NCBI RefSeq assembly: GCF_016792905.1
Contig: NZ_JAEULP010000034.1
Span: 1-47,113, forward strand
Source of the DNA: Tabrizicola sp.
Lineage (GTDB): Bacteria > Pseudomonadota > Alphaproteobacteria > Rhodobacterales > Rhodobacteraceae
Length of the DNA: 47,113 nt
Reading direction: 5' to 3'
Within the stretch, counting starts at the first letter, position 1, and each line of letters opens with the position of its first letter. Positions 8,131 to 15,887 of this stretch are shown piece after piece. The translations under genes and the position numbers were made by a program. The notes beneath the pieces are model-generated. The model saw only the letters and a program-made list of their open reading frames with translations, did not search any database and was not told the origin of the DNA.

Positions 8131-8838
8131 ATGCCCGACACCGACCAACAACATATCCTTGGGGCCTTCGATCGCGACATGACCGCGCTTCAGGCGCATT
8201 TCCTGCAGCTTTCCGGCCTGACCGAACACGCCTTGACCGAGGCCGCCCTTGCGCTGGAGACGCTGGACGCACAGGCCGCCGACAGGGTTATCGCTGCCGA
8301 CAGCGCCATCGACGACCTTGAGGAGTTCATCCAGACCGAGGCCGCCAGCCTGATCGCCCGCCGCGCGCCCACCGCCAGCGACCTGCGCCGGGTTCTGGCG
8401 GTCATGCGCGCGGCTCACAGTCTGGAACGGGTCGGTGACTATGCCAAGAACGTCGCCAAGCGCACCCGTGTCCTGCCCCCTTCGGCTCCGGTCGAGGGTC
8501 ACGCCGGCACGATCCGGCGGATGAGCAGCCTGGTGGTCCGGATGCTGGACGAGGCGACCCGCGCGCTGGTGCAGAAGGATGCCCGGCTGGCCGAGTCCGT
8601 CCGCAAGCGCGACGTGGACATCGACCAGATCTACAACACCCTGTTCCGGTCGCTCTTTACCTACATGATGGAAAGCCCCGGCAACATCGGCCCCTCGATG
8701 CACCTGCATTTCATCGCCAAGAACATCGAGCGCGCGGGCGACCACGCCACCGCAATCGCCGAACAGGCGCTCTACCTCGCCACCGGCACCCTGCCCTCCG
8801 CCCCTCGCCCCAAGGCCGGAATCGAGGCGGAGGGCTGA
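8131..8838 (+). CDS. phoU: Phosphate signalling protein PhoU
   Basis: PhoU is a cytoplasmic two-lobed helical protein that links the Pst transporter to the PhoR sensor and represses the Pho response when phosphate is plentiful. The 235-residue product shows the repeated PhoU signature: RAAHSLERVGDYAKNVAKR in the first lobe and FIAKNIERAGDHATAIAEQ in the second, each supplying an E-x-x-x-D metal motif. ATG 8131 is preferred because AAGGAG lies 7 bases before it; an in-frame ATG at 8113 would add six residues but has no good ribosome site. In related operons pstB lies just upstream and phoB often follows; neither is here. The last 67 bases overlap the convergent LuxR gene. Confidence 0.92.
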   Translation: MPDTDQQHILGAFDRDMTALQAHFLQLSGLTEHALTEAALALETLDAQAADRVIAADSAIDDLEEFIQTEAASLIARRAPTASDLRRVLAVMRAAHSLERVGDYAKNVAKRTRVLPPSAPVEGHAGTIRRMSSLVVRMLDEATRALVQKDARLAESVRKRDVDIDQIYNTLFRSLFTYMMESPGNIGPSMHLHFIAKNIERAGDHATAIAEQALYLATGTLPSAPRPKAGIEAEG

Positions 8839-9617
8839 TCGTTCAACAGCGGCAGCATCAGCGAGAACAGTTCCGCCTGCGAGGAGATGCCGCAGCGCTG
8901 GTACAGCTGTTTGCGAAACACCTTCACCGTCTGCGGCGACACCCCGAGCTTCAGCCCGATCGACGGGGTCGAATGGCCGCGCAACACCAGAAGCGCGACC
9001 ATCGCCTGCCGTGGCGACAGTGCAATGCCCCTGCGTTTCGCCGCCTGGATCAGCAGCGCGGGCGTGTCCTCGACCGGCCTCGCATCGCTTTCCAGGTCCC
9101 GCCATTCGGCACGCGCCAATGCCGCAATCACGGGGCTCACGCGCTGACAGGCCGCCAGATCCTCCGCCGAGAACGCCCGTCCGGATCGCGCATCCCGCCC
9201 GAGACACAGGTTCAGTGACAGTCCCTCGGCCAGCGGCACGACAAAGGCAATCTCGTCGATCAGCGTGGTCGCACCGAAATACTCGGTGAAATAGCGGCTG
9301 CGCTGAAAGGCGTCCGGCGCAATGTCCCGGCTGCGGTAGGCGCCGTCCGTCACCCGCGCGAGATGCAGTTCATAATACGGGTCCAGCCGGTAGGCGCCTG
9401 ACAGGTACAGCGTTTCAAGTCTGGCAAAGACGCGCGGATTGTCCGACCGATGCAGCAGGACCAGCGGCGGCCCGGCATCGCGGTAAGCCATGACGATCAG
9501 GTTGTCGGGCTTGGCCAGCGCACCGAAGAGATCCCAGAGCGCCACCGCGAACCCGTCCTGCCGCAGGCCGGAGATGGCCGCAGCCACGCAAGTCTCGATG
9601 CTGCCATGCTGGGTCAT
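8772..9617 (-). CDS. LuxR-family transcriptional regulator
   Basis: A 281-residue regulator with a C-terminal LuxR/GerE helix-turn-helix at about 199-255 (ALSPRQAMVALLVLRGHSTP, then GVSPQTVKVFRKQLYQRCGI). The N-terminal 180 residues resemble no sensor domain I can name; I do not see the conserved tryptophans and aspartate of an acyl-homoserine-lactone pocket. It is divergent from the amidase-TMADH-like operon, and two copies of ACGGGGGTAT lie in the 96-base gap, so it probably controls that operon and itself in response to the substrate. The last 22 codons run antisense through the end of phoU and look like an extension past the usual domain end. Confidence 0.85.
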   Translation of the reverse strand: MTQHGSIETCVAAAISGLRQDGFAVALWDLFGALAKPDNLIVMAYRDAGPPLVLLHRSDNPRVFARLETLYLSGAYRLDPYYELHLARVTDGAYRSRDIAPDAFQRSRYFTEYFGATTLIDEIAFVVPLAEGLSLNLCLGRDARSGRAFSAEDLAACQRVSPVIAALARAEWRDLESDARPVEDTPALLIQAAKRRGIALSPRQAMVALLVLRGHSTPSIGLKLGVSPQTVKVFRKQLYQRCGISSQAELFSLMLPLLNDQPSASIPALGRGAEGRVPVAR

Positions 9618-9630
9618 CCTGCATACCTCA

Positions 9631-9651
9631 ACGGGGGTATATACCCCCCGT
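9631..9651. promoter_or_regulatory. Palindromic candidate operator, LuxR-type
   Basis: ACGGGGG, TATATA and CCCCCCGT form a nearly perfect 21-base palindrome 14 bases upstream of the luxR start codon. The half-site ACGGGGGTAT recurs at 9683. Position suggests autoregulation by the divergent LuxR-type protein; binding is inferred. Confidence 0.55.
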
Positions 9652-9682
9652 GTTCGCTCGGTCTACAGTATTTTCGTGATTC

Positions 9683-9696
9683 ACGGGGGTATCCCC
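9683..9696. promoter_or_regulatory. Second candidate LuxR operator
   Basis: ACGGGGGTATCCCC repeats the half-site of 9631-9640 and then continues as a shorter palindrome. The repeats start 52 bases apart, close to five helical turns, and this one ends 17 bases before the amidase start codon. A shared regulator of both directions is the simplest reading. Confidence 0.5.
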
Positions 9697-9713
9697 AGAC
9701 CTGGAGCCGACCG

Positions 9714-10472
9714 ATGCGACTGGCCCTCTGGCAGGGACCTTCCCCCGCCGCCGACATCGACGCTGCCTGCGCCCAGGCCGAGGCCGCCCTTGCCGCCGCA
9801 TCCGCGATGGGCGCCTCCGCCCTTGTCCTGCCCGAAGTCTGGCTGCACGGCTACAACCAGCCCGACATCGCCGCCCGCGCGATGGGCCTCGACAGCCCGC
9901 CCCTCCGCCGCCTTTCCGCAGCAGCCGAGGCCGCCCGCACCGCCCTTGTCGTCGGCTATGCCGAACGCGACGGCGACCGGGTCTTCAACTCCGCCGCCTG
10001 TTTCGGGCCCGACGGAGCGCTTCTGTGCAACTACCGCAAGGTGCAACTCTACGGCCCGCGCGAACGCGCGATCTACACGCCGGGAGACAGCCTTCCCGTC
10101 TTTCAGCTTGGCGGGAAAACAACAGCGATCCTGATATGTTACGATGTGGAGTTCGCACCACATGTGAAGTCGCTTTCCGACCGCGGTGCGACCCTTATCC
10201 TCTGCCCCACGGCGAACATGGCCCCCTTCACCCATGTCGCCCGCCACACGGTCCCGGCCATGGCCGCAAACCACGGCCTCAGCATCGCCTATGCCAACTA
10301 CTGTAGCACCGAGGGCGACCTGACCTACATCGGCAGCTCGCTCATCTCAGGGCCGCATGGCGAAATCCTGGCCCAGGCCGGCGAGACGCCGACCCTGCTT
10401 GTCGCCGAAATCCCGCCCCGCGATCCGGCGCGGGTTTCCACCCAATCCGCCGACCTGCGAGTGCTGAAATGA
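9714..10472 (+). CDS. Nitrilase-superfamily amidase, DavA/omega-amidase-like
   Basis: This carbon-nitrogen hydrolase has 252 residues and the family's catalytic triad: Glu41 in LPEVWL, Lys109 in CNYRKVQL and nucleophile Cys142 in LICYDVEF. The order and spacing of NYRK, YTPGD, ILICYDVEF, PTANMAPF and YANYCSTEG follow Pseudomonas 5-aminopentanamidase DavA, so a free amide of a small amino acid or amine is a plausible substrate. ATG at 9714 is used, since the frame is open upstream but the DavA-like start RLALWQGP follows at once. The gene overlaps the next one by 4 bases. With an amine dehydrogenase and RidA downstream, it probably handles one step of amine or amide breakdown. Confidence 0.85.
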   Translation: MRLALWQGPSPAADIDAACAQAEAALAAASAMGASALVLPEVWLHGYNQPDIAARAMGLDSPPLRRLSAAAEAARTALVVGYAERDGDRVFNSAACFGPDGALLCNYRKVQLYGPRERAIYTPGDSLPVFQLGGKTTAILICYDVEFAPHVKSLSDRGATLILCPTANMAPFTHVARHTVPAMAANHGLSIAYANYCSTEGDLTYIGSSLISGPHGEILAQAGETPTLLVAEIPPRDPARVSTQSADLRVLK

Positions 10473-12550
10473 CCCGCCTTCCCGCACACGACATACTGTT
10501 CACGCCGCTGCAAATCGGCCCGAAGCTTGCCAAGAACCGCTTCTACCAGGTCCCGCACTGCAATGGCGGCGGTTACCGCGACCCGTCCGCCGTCGTGGAA
10601 ATGCGCCGCACCAAGGCCGAGGGCGGCTGGGGCGTGATCTTCACCGAACAGACCGAGATCCACCAGACCAGCGAGATCACCCCCTTCATCGAACAGCACC
10701 TCTGGGAGGACAAGGACATCCCCGCGCTGGCCCGCATGGCCGAGGCGATGAAGTCGCACGGCGCGCTTGCGGGCATTCAACTCGCCTACAGCGGCATCAA
10801 CGGCCCGAACCTCTACTCCCGCGAAGTGCCGCTTGCCGTGACCGGCGGCCCGATCCTGACCTTCACCTCCGACCCGGTGCAGGCCCGCACCATGGACAAG
10901 GAAGACATCCGCGACCTCCGCCGCTGGTTCCGCAACGCCTTCCGCCGCAGCCAGACGGCCGGGTTCGACCTGATCTGCCTTTACGGCGCGCATGGCTTCG
11001 GCATCCTGCAACACTTCCTGTCCCGTGCCACCAACCACCGCAACGACGAATATGGCGGCTCCTTGGAAAACCGCGGCAGGTTCCTGCGCGAAGTGGTTGA
11101 AGATCTTCGTGAAACCACCAAGGGCGAACTGGCCGTCTCCTTGCGCATGTCGCTGCACGAAGCCGGGGCCTACGGCTTCTCCAATGCCGAACTGCGCGAT
11201 TTCATCGCCATGAACGGCGACCTGCCCGACATCTGGGACCTCGCGCATGGTACCTGGGAAAACTGCTCCGGCACCAGCCGCTTCAAGCCCGAGGGCGCGC
11301 AGGAAGACCTCGTGCGCGGCATCAAGGAACTGACCTCGAAACCCGTTGTCGGCGTCGGCCGCTTCACCTCGCCCGACGCGATGGTGCGGCAGATCAGGAC
11401 CGGCGTCCTCGACTTCATCGGTGCCGCGCGCCCCTCCATCGCCGATCCTTTCCTGCCGCTCAAGGTGCAGGAGGGCCGGTACGAGGACATCCGCGAATGC
11501 ATCGGTTGCAACATCTGCGTGAGCGGAGACATGACGCAGGGCATCAGCCGCTGCACCCAGAACACCGCCTTCATGGAGGAATGGCGCAAGGGTTGGCACC
11601 CCGACCGCGCCCGCCCGAAGGGCGCTTCGGAAAGCGTGCTGATCGTCGGCGCCGGTCCCACCGGACTTGAGGCTGCCCTGCAAGCCGCCCGGCGCGGTTA
11701 CAAGGTCACGCTGGCCGAAGCCACCACCACCCTCGGCGGTCGCGTCGCGAAGGAACGGCTCCTCCCCGGCCTCTCCGCCTGGGGCCGCGTCGCCGACTAC
11801 CGCACCGGCCAGATGGCGGTGATGCCCGATGTCGAAATCTACCGCGACAGCCGCCTGACGCCCGAGGACATCCTGGCCATGGGGGCCGACCATGTCGCCA
11901 TCGCGACCGGGGCGACATGGCGCCGGGACGCCGTGGCGCGGCTCCACCTGCATCCGATCCCGACCGACCCGGCGATGGCCCTCTACACTCCGGACGACCT
12001 GATGGCGGGACGCTGCCCGGAAGGACAGACCGTCACGCTTTACGACGACGATCATTTCTACATGGGCTCGGTCCTGGCCGAACTTCTGGTCGCGAAGGGC
12101 AACCGCGTCCACTTCGTCACGCCCGCCGTGAAGGTTGCGGAATGGACCGACAACACGCTGGAGCAAGGCACGATCATGCGTCGGCTCATGGAGATCGGCG
12201 TCGAAATCCACCTGAGCAAGGCGCCCGAAGCCATCGGCGCGGCGGAGATCACCCTCGGCTGCACCTGGACGGGCCGGGAAACCACCCTGGCCACTGTTGC
12301 AGTCGTCTATGTCACCTCCCGCACTCCGGACGACGCGCTCTATCACGGGGCGAAGGCGCTGGACTGGCAGGGGGCGGGCATCCGCTCGCTGAAGCTGATC
12401 GGCGATGCCGCCGCCCCCGGCCCCATCGCCTGGGCGACCTATGCCGGTCGCGCCTGGGCCGAAGGCCTCGACCAGCCCGATCATGGCGACGCCTTGCCCT
12501 TCCGGCGTGAAATTGCCGCACTGGACCCCGGAGCCTCGCTCTTGCCATGA
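10469..12550 (+). CDS. Trimethylamine/dimethylamine dehydrogenase-like iron-sulphur flavoprotein
   Basis: This 693-residue member of the TMADH family probably oxidises an amine to an imine and passes electrons to an ETF-type acceptor. Residues 1-340 form the FMN barrel. Cys31 in FYQVPHC matches the cysteine that covalently binds FMN in TMADH, and the active-site Tyr and His sit in LYGAHGF. The 4Fe-4S ligands are Cys344, Cys347, Cys350 and Cys362 (CIGCNIC...SRCTQN). A dinucleotide fold (VLIVGAGPTGLEAALQAAR, near 390) starts the FAD/ADP part. Where TMADH has bowl residue Tyr60 this protein has Gln61, the change I recall for dimethylamine dehydrogenase; the other bowl tryptophan in the 4Fe-4S loop is absent. 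Substrate is unknown; histamine or a polyamine derivative is also possible. Confidence 0.85.
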   Translation: MTRLPAHDILFTPLQIGPKLAKNRFYQVPHCNGGGYRDPSAVVEMRRTKAEGGWGVIFTEQTEIHQTSEITPFIEQHLWEDKDIPALARMAEAMKSHGALAGIQLAYSGINGPNLYSREVPLAVTGGPILTFTSDPVQARTMDKEDIRDLRRWFRNAFRRSQTAGFDLICLYGAHGFGILQHFLSRATNHRNDEYGGSLENRGRFLREVVEDLRETTKGELAVSLRMSLHEAGAYGFSNAELRDFIAMNGDLPDIWDLAHGTWENCSGTSRFKPEGAQEDLVRGIKELTSKPVVGVGRFTSPDAMVRQIRTGVLDFIGAARPSIADPFLPLKVQEGRYEDIRECIGCNICVSGDMTQGISRCTQNTAFMEEWRKGWHPDRARPKGASESVLIVGAGPTGLEAALQAARRGYKVTLAEATTTLGGRVAKERLLPGLSAWGRVADYRTGQMAVMPDVEIYRDSRLTPEDILAMGADHVAIATGATWRRDAVARLHLHPIPTDPAMALYTPDDLMAGRCPEGQTVTLYDDDHFYMGSVLAELLVAKGNRVHFVTPAVKVAEWTDNTLEQGTIMRRLMEIGVEIHLSKAPEAIGAAEITLGCTWTGRETTLATVAVVYVTSRTPDDALYHGAKALDWQGAGIRSLKLIGDAAAPGPIAWATYAGRAWAEGLDQPDHGDALPFRREIAALDPGASLLP

Positions 12551-12609
12551 CCGCACAAAGCGCATTCACCTGTTCGCAAATATCCCCTGCGGAGCACGCC
12601 CGAGCCGGT

Positions 12610-12660
12610 TGCGCGCCCTTCGCGCGCAGAGGCGAGACAAAAGGAATGCGCGGAACGCGC
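12610..12660. repeat. Two small hairpins between the flavoprotein gene and ridA
   Basis: TGCGCGC (12610-12616) pairs with GCGCGCA (12622-12628), and GCGCG (12648-12652) pairs with CGCGC (12656-12660). The 145-base gap otherwise holds no gene. A TTGACA at 12666 follows, but no fitting -10 is seen. The hairpins may adjust the level of ridA and the DUF1028 gene relative to the upstream genes; this is inferred. Confidence 0.35.
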
Positions 12661-12695
12661 TCAATTTGACAACCGCCCGTCACAAAGGACCGACA

Positions 12696-13118
12696 ATGAC
12701 CCACTTCCGCCATCGCAAGTTCAACACCAAGGACACCTACCCCGAGCAGAAGCTTGACAACGACCTCGCCCAGGCCGTCGTCGCCCGGGGCCGAACCGTC
12801 TTTTTGCGCGGCCAGTGTCCGCAGGACCTCGACACCGCCAAGGACATCGGCAGCCATGACCCGGTGGAGCAGACCCACAAGGTGATGCAGAACATCCGCC
12901 AGCTGCTGGAAGAAGTCGGCGGGAAGATGGAGCATCTCTGCAAGGTCGTGGTCTACCTGACCGACGTCCGCCACCGGGAAGCCGTCTACCGGACGATGGG
13001 CGAGTATATCAAGGGTGTGCACCCGGTCTCGACCGGGGTGGTCGTCACGGCCCTTGCCCGGCCCTCCTGGCTGGTCGAGATCGACGGCACCGCAGTGATC
13101 CCGGACGACGAAGCATGA
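12696..13118 (+). CDS. RidA-family protein (Rid/YjgF/YER057c/UK114)
   Basis: RidA proteins hydrolyse reactive enamines and imines to the ketone or aldehyde. The 140-residue product contains FLRGQCPQDLDT, QTHKVMQNIRQLLEEVG, a KVVVYLTDVRHREAVY block and PVSTGVVVTALARPSWLVEID. In RidA the arginine of the last block (ALARPSWLVEID) binds the substrate carboxylate. ATG 12696 is preferred over upstream in-frame starts because MTHFRHRKFN directly precedes the fold; CAAAGGA lies in front. The stop overlaps the DUF1028 start (ATGA). Next to an amine dehydrogenase that would make imines, it plausibly clears or processes the oxidation product. Confidence 0.88.
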   Translation: MTHFRHRKFNTKDTYPEQKLDNDLAQAVVARGRTVFLRGQCPQDLDTAKDIGSHDPVEQTHKVMQNIRQLLEEVGGKMEHLCKVVVYLTDVRHREAVYRTMGEYIKGVHPVSTGVVVTALARPSWLVEIDGTAVIPDDEA

Positions 13119-13786
13119 CCTTCTCCATCGTCGCCCGCTGCGCGAAGACCGGCCAGTTCGGGATGGCGATCTCCTCGTCCTCCCCGGCCGTCGCGGCGCG
13201 CTGCGCCCATGTCCGGGCCGGGGTCGGGGCGGTCGCCAGCCAGAACATCACCGACCCCGCACTCGGGCCGCAGGTCCTGGACATGCTCGCCAAGGGGCTG
13301 GGGGCGGCCGAGGCTTTGGTTTCCGTCACGGCTGGCAGGGACTTCATCGACTACCGGCAGCTGCTGGTCGTCGACGCGACCGGCGCGACGGCGATCCATT
13401 CGGGACGGCAGGTGCTGGGCCTGTGGGGAGAGGCGCGGGCTGACGATTGCGCGGCGGGGGGAAATCTTCTGGCCAGCGAGCTGGTGCCGATGGCGATGGT
13501 GGAGTCTTTCGCCGGATCGAAGGGGCATCTGGGCGAGCGGCTGATGCTGGCACTGGAGGCAGGGCTGATGGCGGGGGGCGAGGCCGGGCCGGTGCATTCG
13601 GCAGGGTTGAAGGTCGCCGACCGGCTGGACTGGCCGCTGATCGACCTGCGGATCGACTGGGCCGAGGATCCGATCGGGATGCTGCGGCGGGCCTGGGACG
13701 TCTATGCGCCGCAGATGGCCGCCTACGTCCAGCGCGCCGAGGATCCGACCCAGGCCCCATCCTACGGGGTGCCGGGGGATGAGTGA
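13115..13786 (+). CDS. DUF1028 family Ntn-hydrolase-like protein
   Basis: The 223-residue protein starts MTFSIVARCAKTGQFGMAIS and continues SSSPAVAARCAHVRAGVGAVASQN, the hallmark of DUF1028, an Ntn-hydrolase-like fold known from structural genomics. Conserved GNLLASELV and the C-terminal RIDWAEDPIGMLRRAWDVY are present. Biochemical function of the family is not established; members are often found beside amidases and RidA, which suggests an amide or ureido hydrolase. It is the last gene of the amidase-flavoprotein-RidA run and is coupled to ridA by the ATGA overlap. A 15-base palindrome begins 8 bases after its stop. Confidence 0.85.
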   Translation: MTFSIVARCAKTGQFGMAISSSSPAVAARCAHVRAGVGAVASQNITDPALGPQVLDMLAKGLGAAEALVSVTAGRDFIDYRQLLVVDATGATAIHSGRQVLGLWGEARADDCAAGGNLLASELVPMAMVESFAGSKGHLGERLMLALEAGLMAGGEAGPVHSAGLKVADRLDWPLIDLRIDWAEDPIGMLRRAWDVYAPQMAAYVQRAEDPTQAPSYGVPGDE

Positions 13787-13794
13787 GGCTGACG

Positions 13795-13866
13795 TGTCCA
13801 CGGTGGACAGAAAAACCGGTCCAATGAAAACAATGCCTTGCGCGCGGGCATTCATGAAACGTTAAC
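13795..13866. repeat. Bipartite intergenic element, copy 1
   Basis: The palindrome TGTCCACGGTGGACA (13795-13809) is followed 51 bases later by GTTAACTTCTG (from 13861). The same palindrome and GTTAACTCCTG occur at 46206 with a 52-base gap. The middle is not conserved. The palindrome could form a hairpin end for the DUF1028 transcript or be an operator for the monooxygenase gene at 13888. Confidence 0.6.
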
Positions 13867-13887
13867 TTCTGGGAGGACGCAAGCGTC

Positions 13888-15102
13888 ATGACCGAAACCA
13901 CCCATACCCTCGTCATCGGTGCCGGACAGGCCGGGGTCGCGACCTCGACCCATCTGCAGAAGCAGGGCGTCCCGCACATCGTGCTGGAGCGCGACCGCAT
14001 CGCCGAACGCTGGCGGAGCGAACGCTGGGACAGCCTGGTCGCGAATGGCCCGGCCTGGCACGACCGCTTCCCCGATGCCGAGTTCACCGAGCTTGACCCC
14101 GACGCCTTCGCCCCGAAGGAATCGGTTGCCGACTATTTCCAGCGCTTCGCGGGGGACCGCAGCCTGCCGATCCGCACCGGGGTCGCGGTCACGAAACTGG
14201 AGCGGCAGGGCGACGGCTTCCGCGCCACCACCGCCGGGGGCGTGATCGAGGCGAAGAACGTGGTCGTCGCGACCGGGCCGTTCCAGAAGCCGGTGATCCC
14301 GACTGTCGTCACCGACCCCGGCATCGTGCAGATGCATTCCAACGCCTACCGCAACCCCGAGGCGCTGCCCGCGGGTGCGGTGCTGGTTGTGGGCGCGGGA
14401 TCGTCGGGCGCGCAGATCGCCGAGGAACTGGTGCGGGCGGGCCGCAAGGTCTATCTCTCGCTCGGCCCGCATGACCGCCCGCCGCGCCGCTATCGCGGAC
14501 AGGATTTCGTCTGGTGGCTGGGCAAGCTTGGCAAGTGGGACATGAAGGCCCCTGCCCCCGGCACCGAGCACATCACCATCGCCGTCTCGGGCGCCTATGG
14601 CGGGGCCACGATGGACTTCCGTCGCCTCGCGGGGCTGGGCGTCACGCTTCTGGGCCGGGCGGGCGACTACCGCGACGGCGTGCTGCGTTTCGCCAATGAC
14701 CTGCGCACGAACATCGAGAACGGCGACCGGAACTATCTGTCGGTGCTGGACGAGGCCGATGCCTATGTGAAGGCCGAAGGCCTTGACCTGCCCGAGGAGC
14801 CGGAGGCCCGCAACCTGTTGCCGCTGCCGGACTGCGTGACGAATCCCGCGCTGGAACTGGACCTGAAAAAGGAAGGCATCGGCACGATCATCTGGGCCAC
14901 CGGCTTCAAGCTGGATTTCGGCTGGATCGACATCGACCTGTTCGAGGGGGATGGCCGCCCGCGCCACAAGGAAGGCGTCTCGGTCATTCCCGGCCTTTAT
15001 TTCGTCGGCCTGCCCTGGCTGTCCTGCCGGGGGTCGTCCTTCATCTGGGGCGCCTGGAAGGATTCGGAGCGGCTGGCGGGGCTGATCGCGGCGCGGGGGT
15101 GA
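13888..15102 (+). CDS. Flavoprotein monooxygenase (FAD/NAD(P)-binding, FMO/TrkA-like)
   Basis: This 404-residue protein has two dinucleotide folds: VIGAGQAGVATSTHLQ at residues 8-23 for FAD and VLVVGAGSSGAQIAEEL near 166 for NADPH. ATGFKLDF and the C-terminal LYFVGLPWLSCRGSSF are typical of CzcO/YdhS-like flavin monooxygenases. Such enzymes oxygenate nitrogen, sulphur or carbonyl substrates; the actual substrate is not evident. GGGAGGA lies 12-18 bases upstream of the ATG. It sits 101 bases after the DUF1028 gene with the palindromic element between, so it may be a separate unit or the end of the amine operon. A GGGGGG/CCCCCC hairpin follows the stop. Confidence 0.82.
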   Translation: MTETTHTLVIGAGQAGVATSTHLQKQGVPHIVLERDRIAERWRSERWDSLVANGPAWHDRFPDAEFTELDPDAFAPKESVADYFQRFAGDRSLPIRTGVAVTKLERQGDGFRATTAGGVIEAKNVVVATGPFQKPVIPTVVTDPGIVQMHSNAYRNPEALPAGAVLVVGAGSSGAQIAEELVRAGRKVYLSLGPHDRPPRRYRGQDFVWWLGKLGKWDMKAPAPGTEHITIAVSGAYGGATMDFRRLAGLGVTLLGRAGDYRDGVLRFANDLRTNIENGDRNYLSVLDEADAYVKAEGLDLPEEPEARNLLPLPDCVTNPALELDLKKEGIGTIIWATGFKLDFGWIDIDLFEGDGRPRHKEGVSVIPGLYFVGLPWLSCRGSSFIWGAWKDSERLAGLIAARG

Positions 15103-15106
15103 TGGC

Positions 15107-15127
15107 GGGGGGCAATATCATCCCCCC
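15107..15127. terminator. Hairpin after the monooxygenase gene
   Basis: GGGGGG (15107-15112), nine-base loop, CCCCCC (15122-15127), only 4 bases after the stop codon. No T run follows, so it is a weak terminator at best. Confidence 0.35.
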
Positions 15128-15179
15128 GACCGCTCCGGTTTCGTGCTAGTCTTCCGGCATTTCATGACGGAGGCAGGCC

Positions 15180-15887
15180 ATGTGGAGATTTGCCATCGCA
15201 GCCCTGCTGTCGCTGACTGCGGGCTGCGCCAATGTTAATTACGCCAAGACCGAGCCCGGCAAGATCAGCGGTGAGATGGCCGTTGTCTGGTTGAAGGGCA
15301 CCCAGGACGGTTCTGGCGACGGGACCTTCGTCTATGTTCCGACCCAGCGGGATCCGCTGACCTTCACCCGTCCGGAGGGCAAGGACAGGGGAAATACGAT
15401 CACGCCGTCGATGATCTACACCGATGGCGGATCAGTCCCGTCCTTCGCGCGGATGTTCGATGGCCTGACGCCGTGGCACTACGGTCCCGCCTACATCGTG
15501 CATGACTGGCTGTTCCGGGCGCGGCAATGCCTGAACGACGACAGCGCGAATCCTGAATACCGTCAGATTGCGGATCTGACCTTTGAGGATTCTGCCGAGA
15601 TCATCGCCGAGAGCATCAAGGCGCTTGAGGACAGCGGTCGGGTCAAGAAGAGTGCCGTTTCGGGCGCCATAGTGACGGGAGCGGTCACAAGCCCATTCTC
15701 CTACGCCCTCTGGGTGAAGAAGCACGCCTGCAACGAAGTCAGCGATGCGGATGCGGCTCTGGCCTATGCTGCGGTCGGGCGGACGCCAAGGGTCGGACGC
15801 GAGGCAGGCTTGCGCACCTATCGGACTGCAGAGGGCAAACTGGTGCGTGATTCCGCGGCCGAAGTGGTGGCGATCATTTCCAACTAG
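15180..15887 (+). CDS. DUF1353 lipoprotein
   Basis: The 235-residue product starts with a lipoprotein signal (MWRFAIAALLSLTAGC, lipobox LTAGC with Cys16), so it should be anchored in a membrane facing the periplasm. The middle holds the DUF1353 pattern TDGGSVPSFARM and YGPAYIVHDWLFR (about residues 80-115), a domain more often met in phage tail-region proteins and known with conserved Ser/Pro and HD residues. No other phage gene is near. ACGGAGG precedes the start, and TGCTAGTCT about 32 bases upstream could be a -10. Its stop overlaps the end of the convergent marR gene by 4 bases. Function unknown. Confidence 0.75.
   Translation: MWRFAIAALLSLTAGCANVNYAKTEPGKISGEMAVVWLKGTQDGSGDGTFVYVPTQRDPLTFTRPEGKDRGNTITPSMIYTDGGSVPSFARMFDGLTPWHYGPAYIVHDWLFRARQCLNDDSANPEYRQIADLTFEDSAEIIAESIKALEDSGRVKKSAVSGAIVTGAVTSPFSYALWVKKHACNEVSDADAALAYAAVGRTPRVGREAGLRTYRTAEGKLVRDSAAEVVAIISN

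Noticed and set aside
10325-12565. Open frame of 746 codons antisense to the flavoprotein gene
   Set aside because: Shadow of the TMADH-like gene; no family features.
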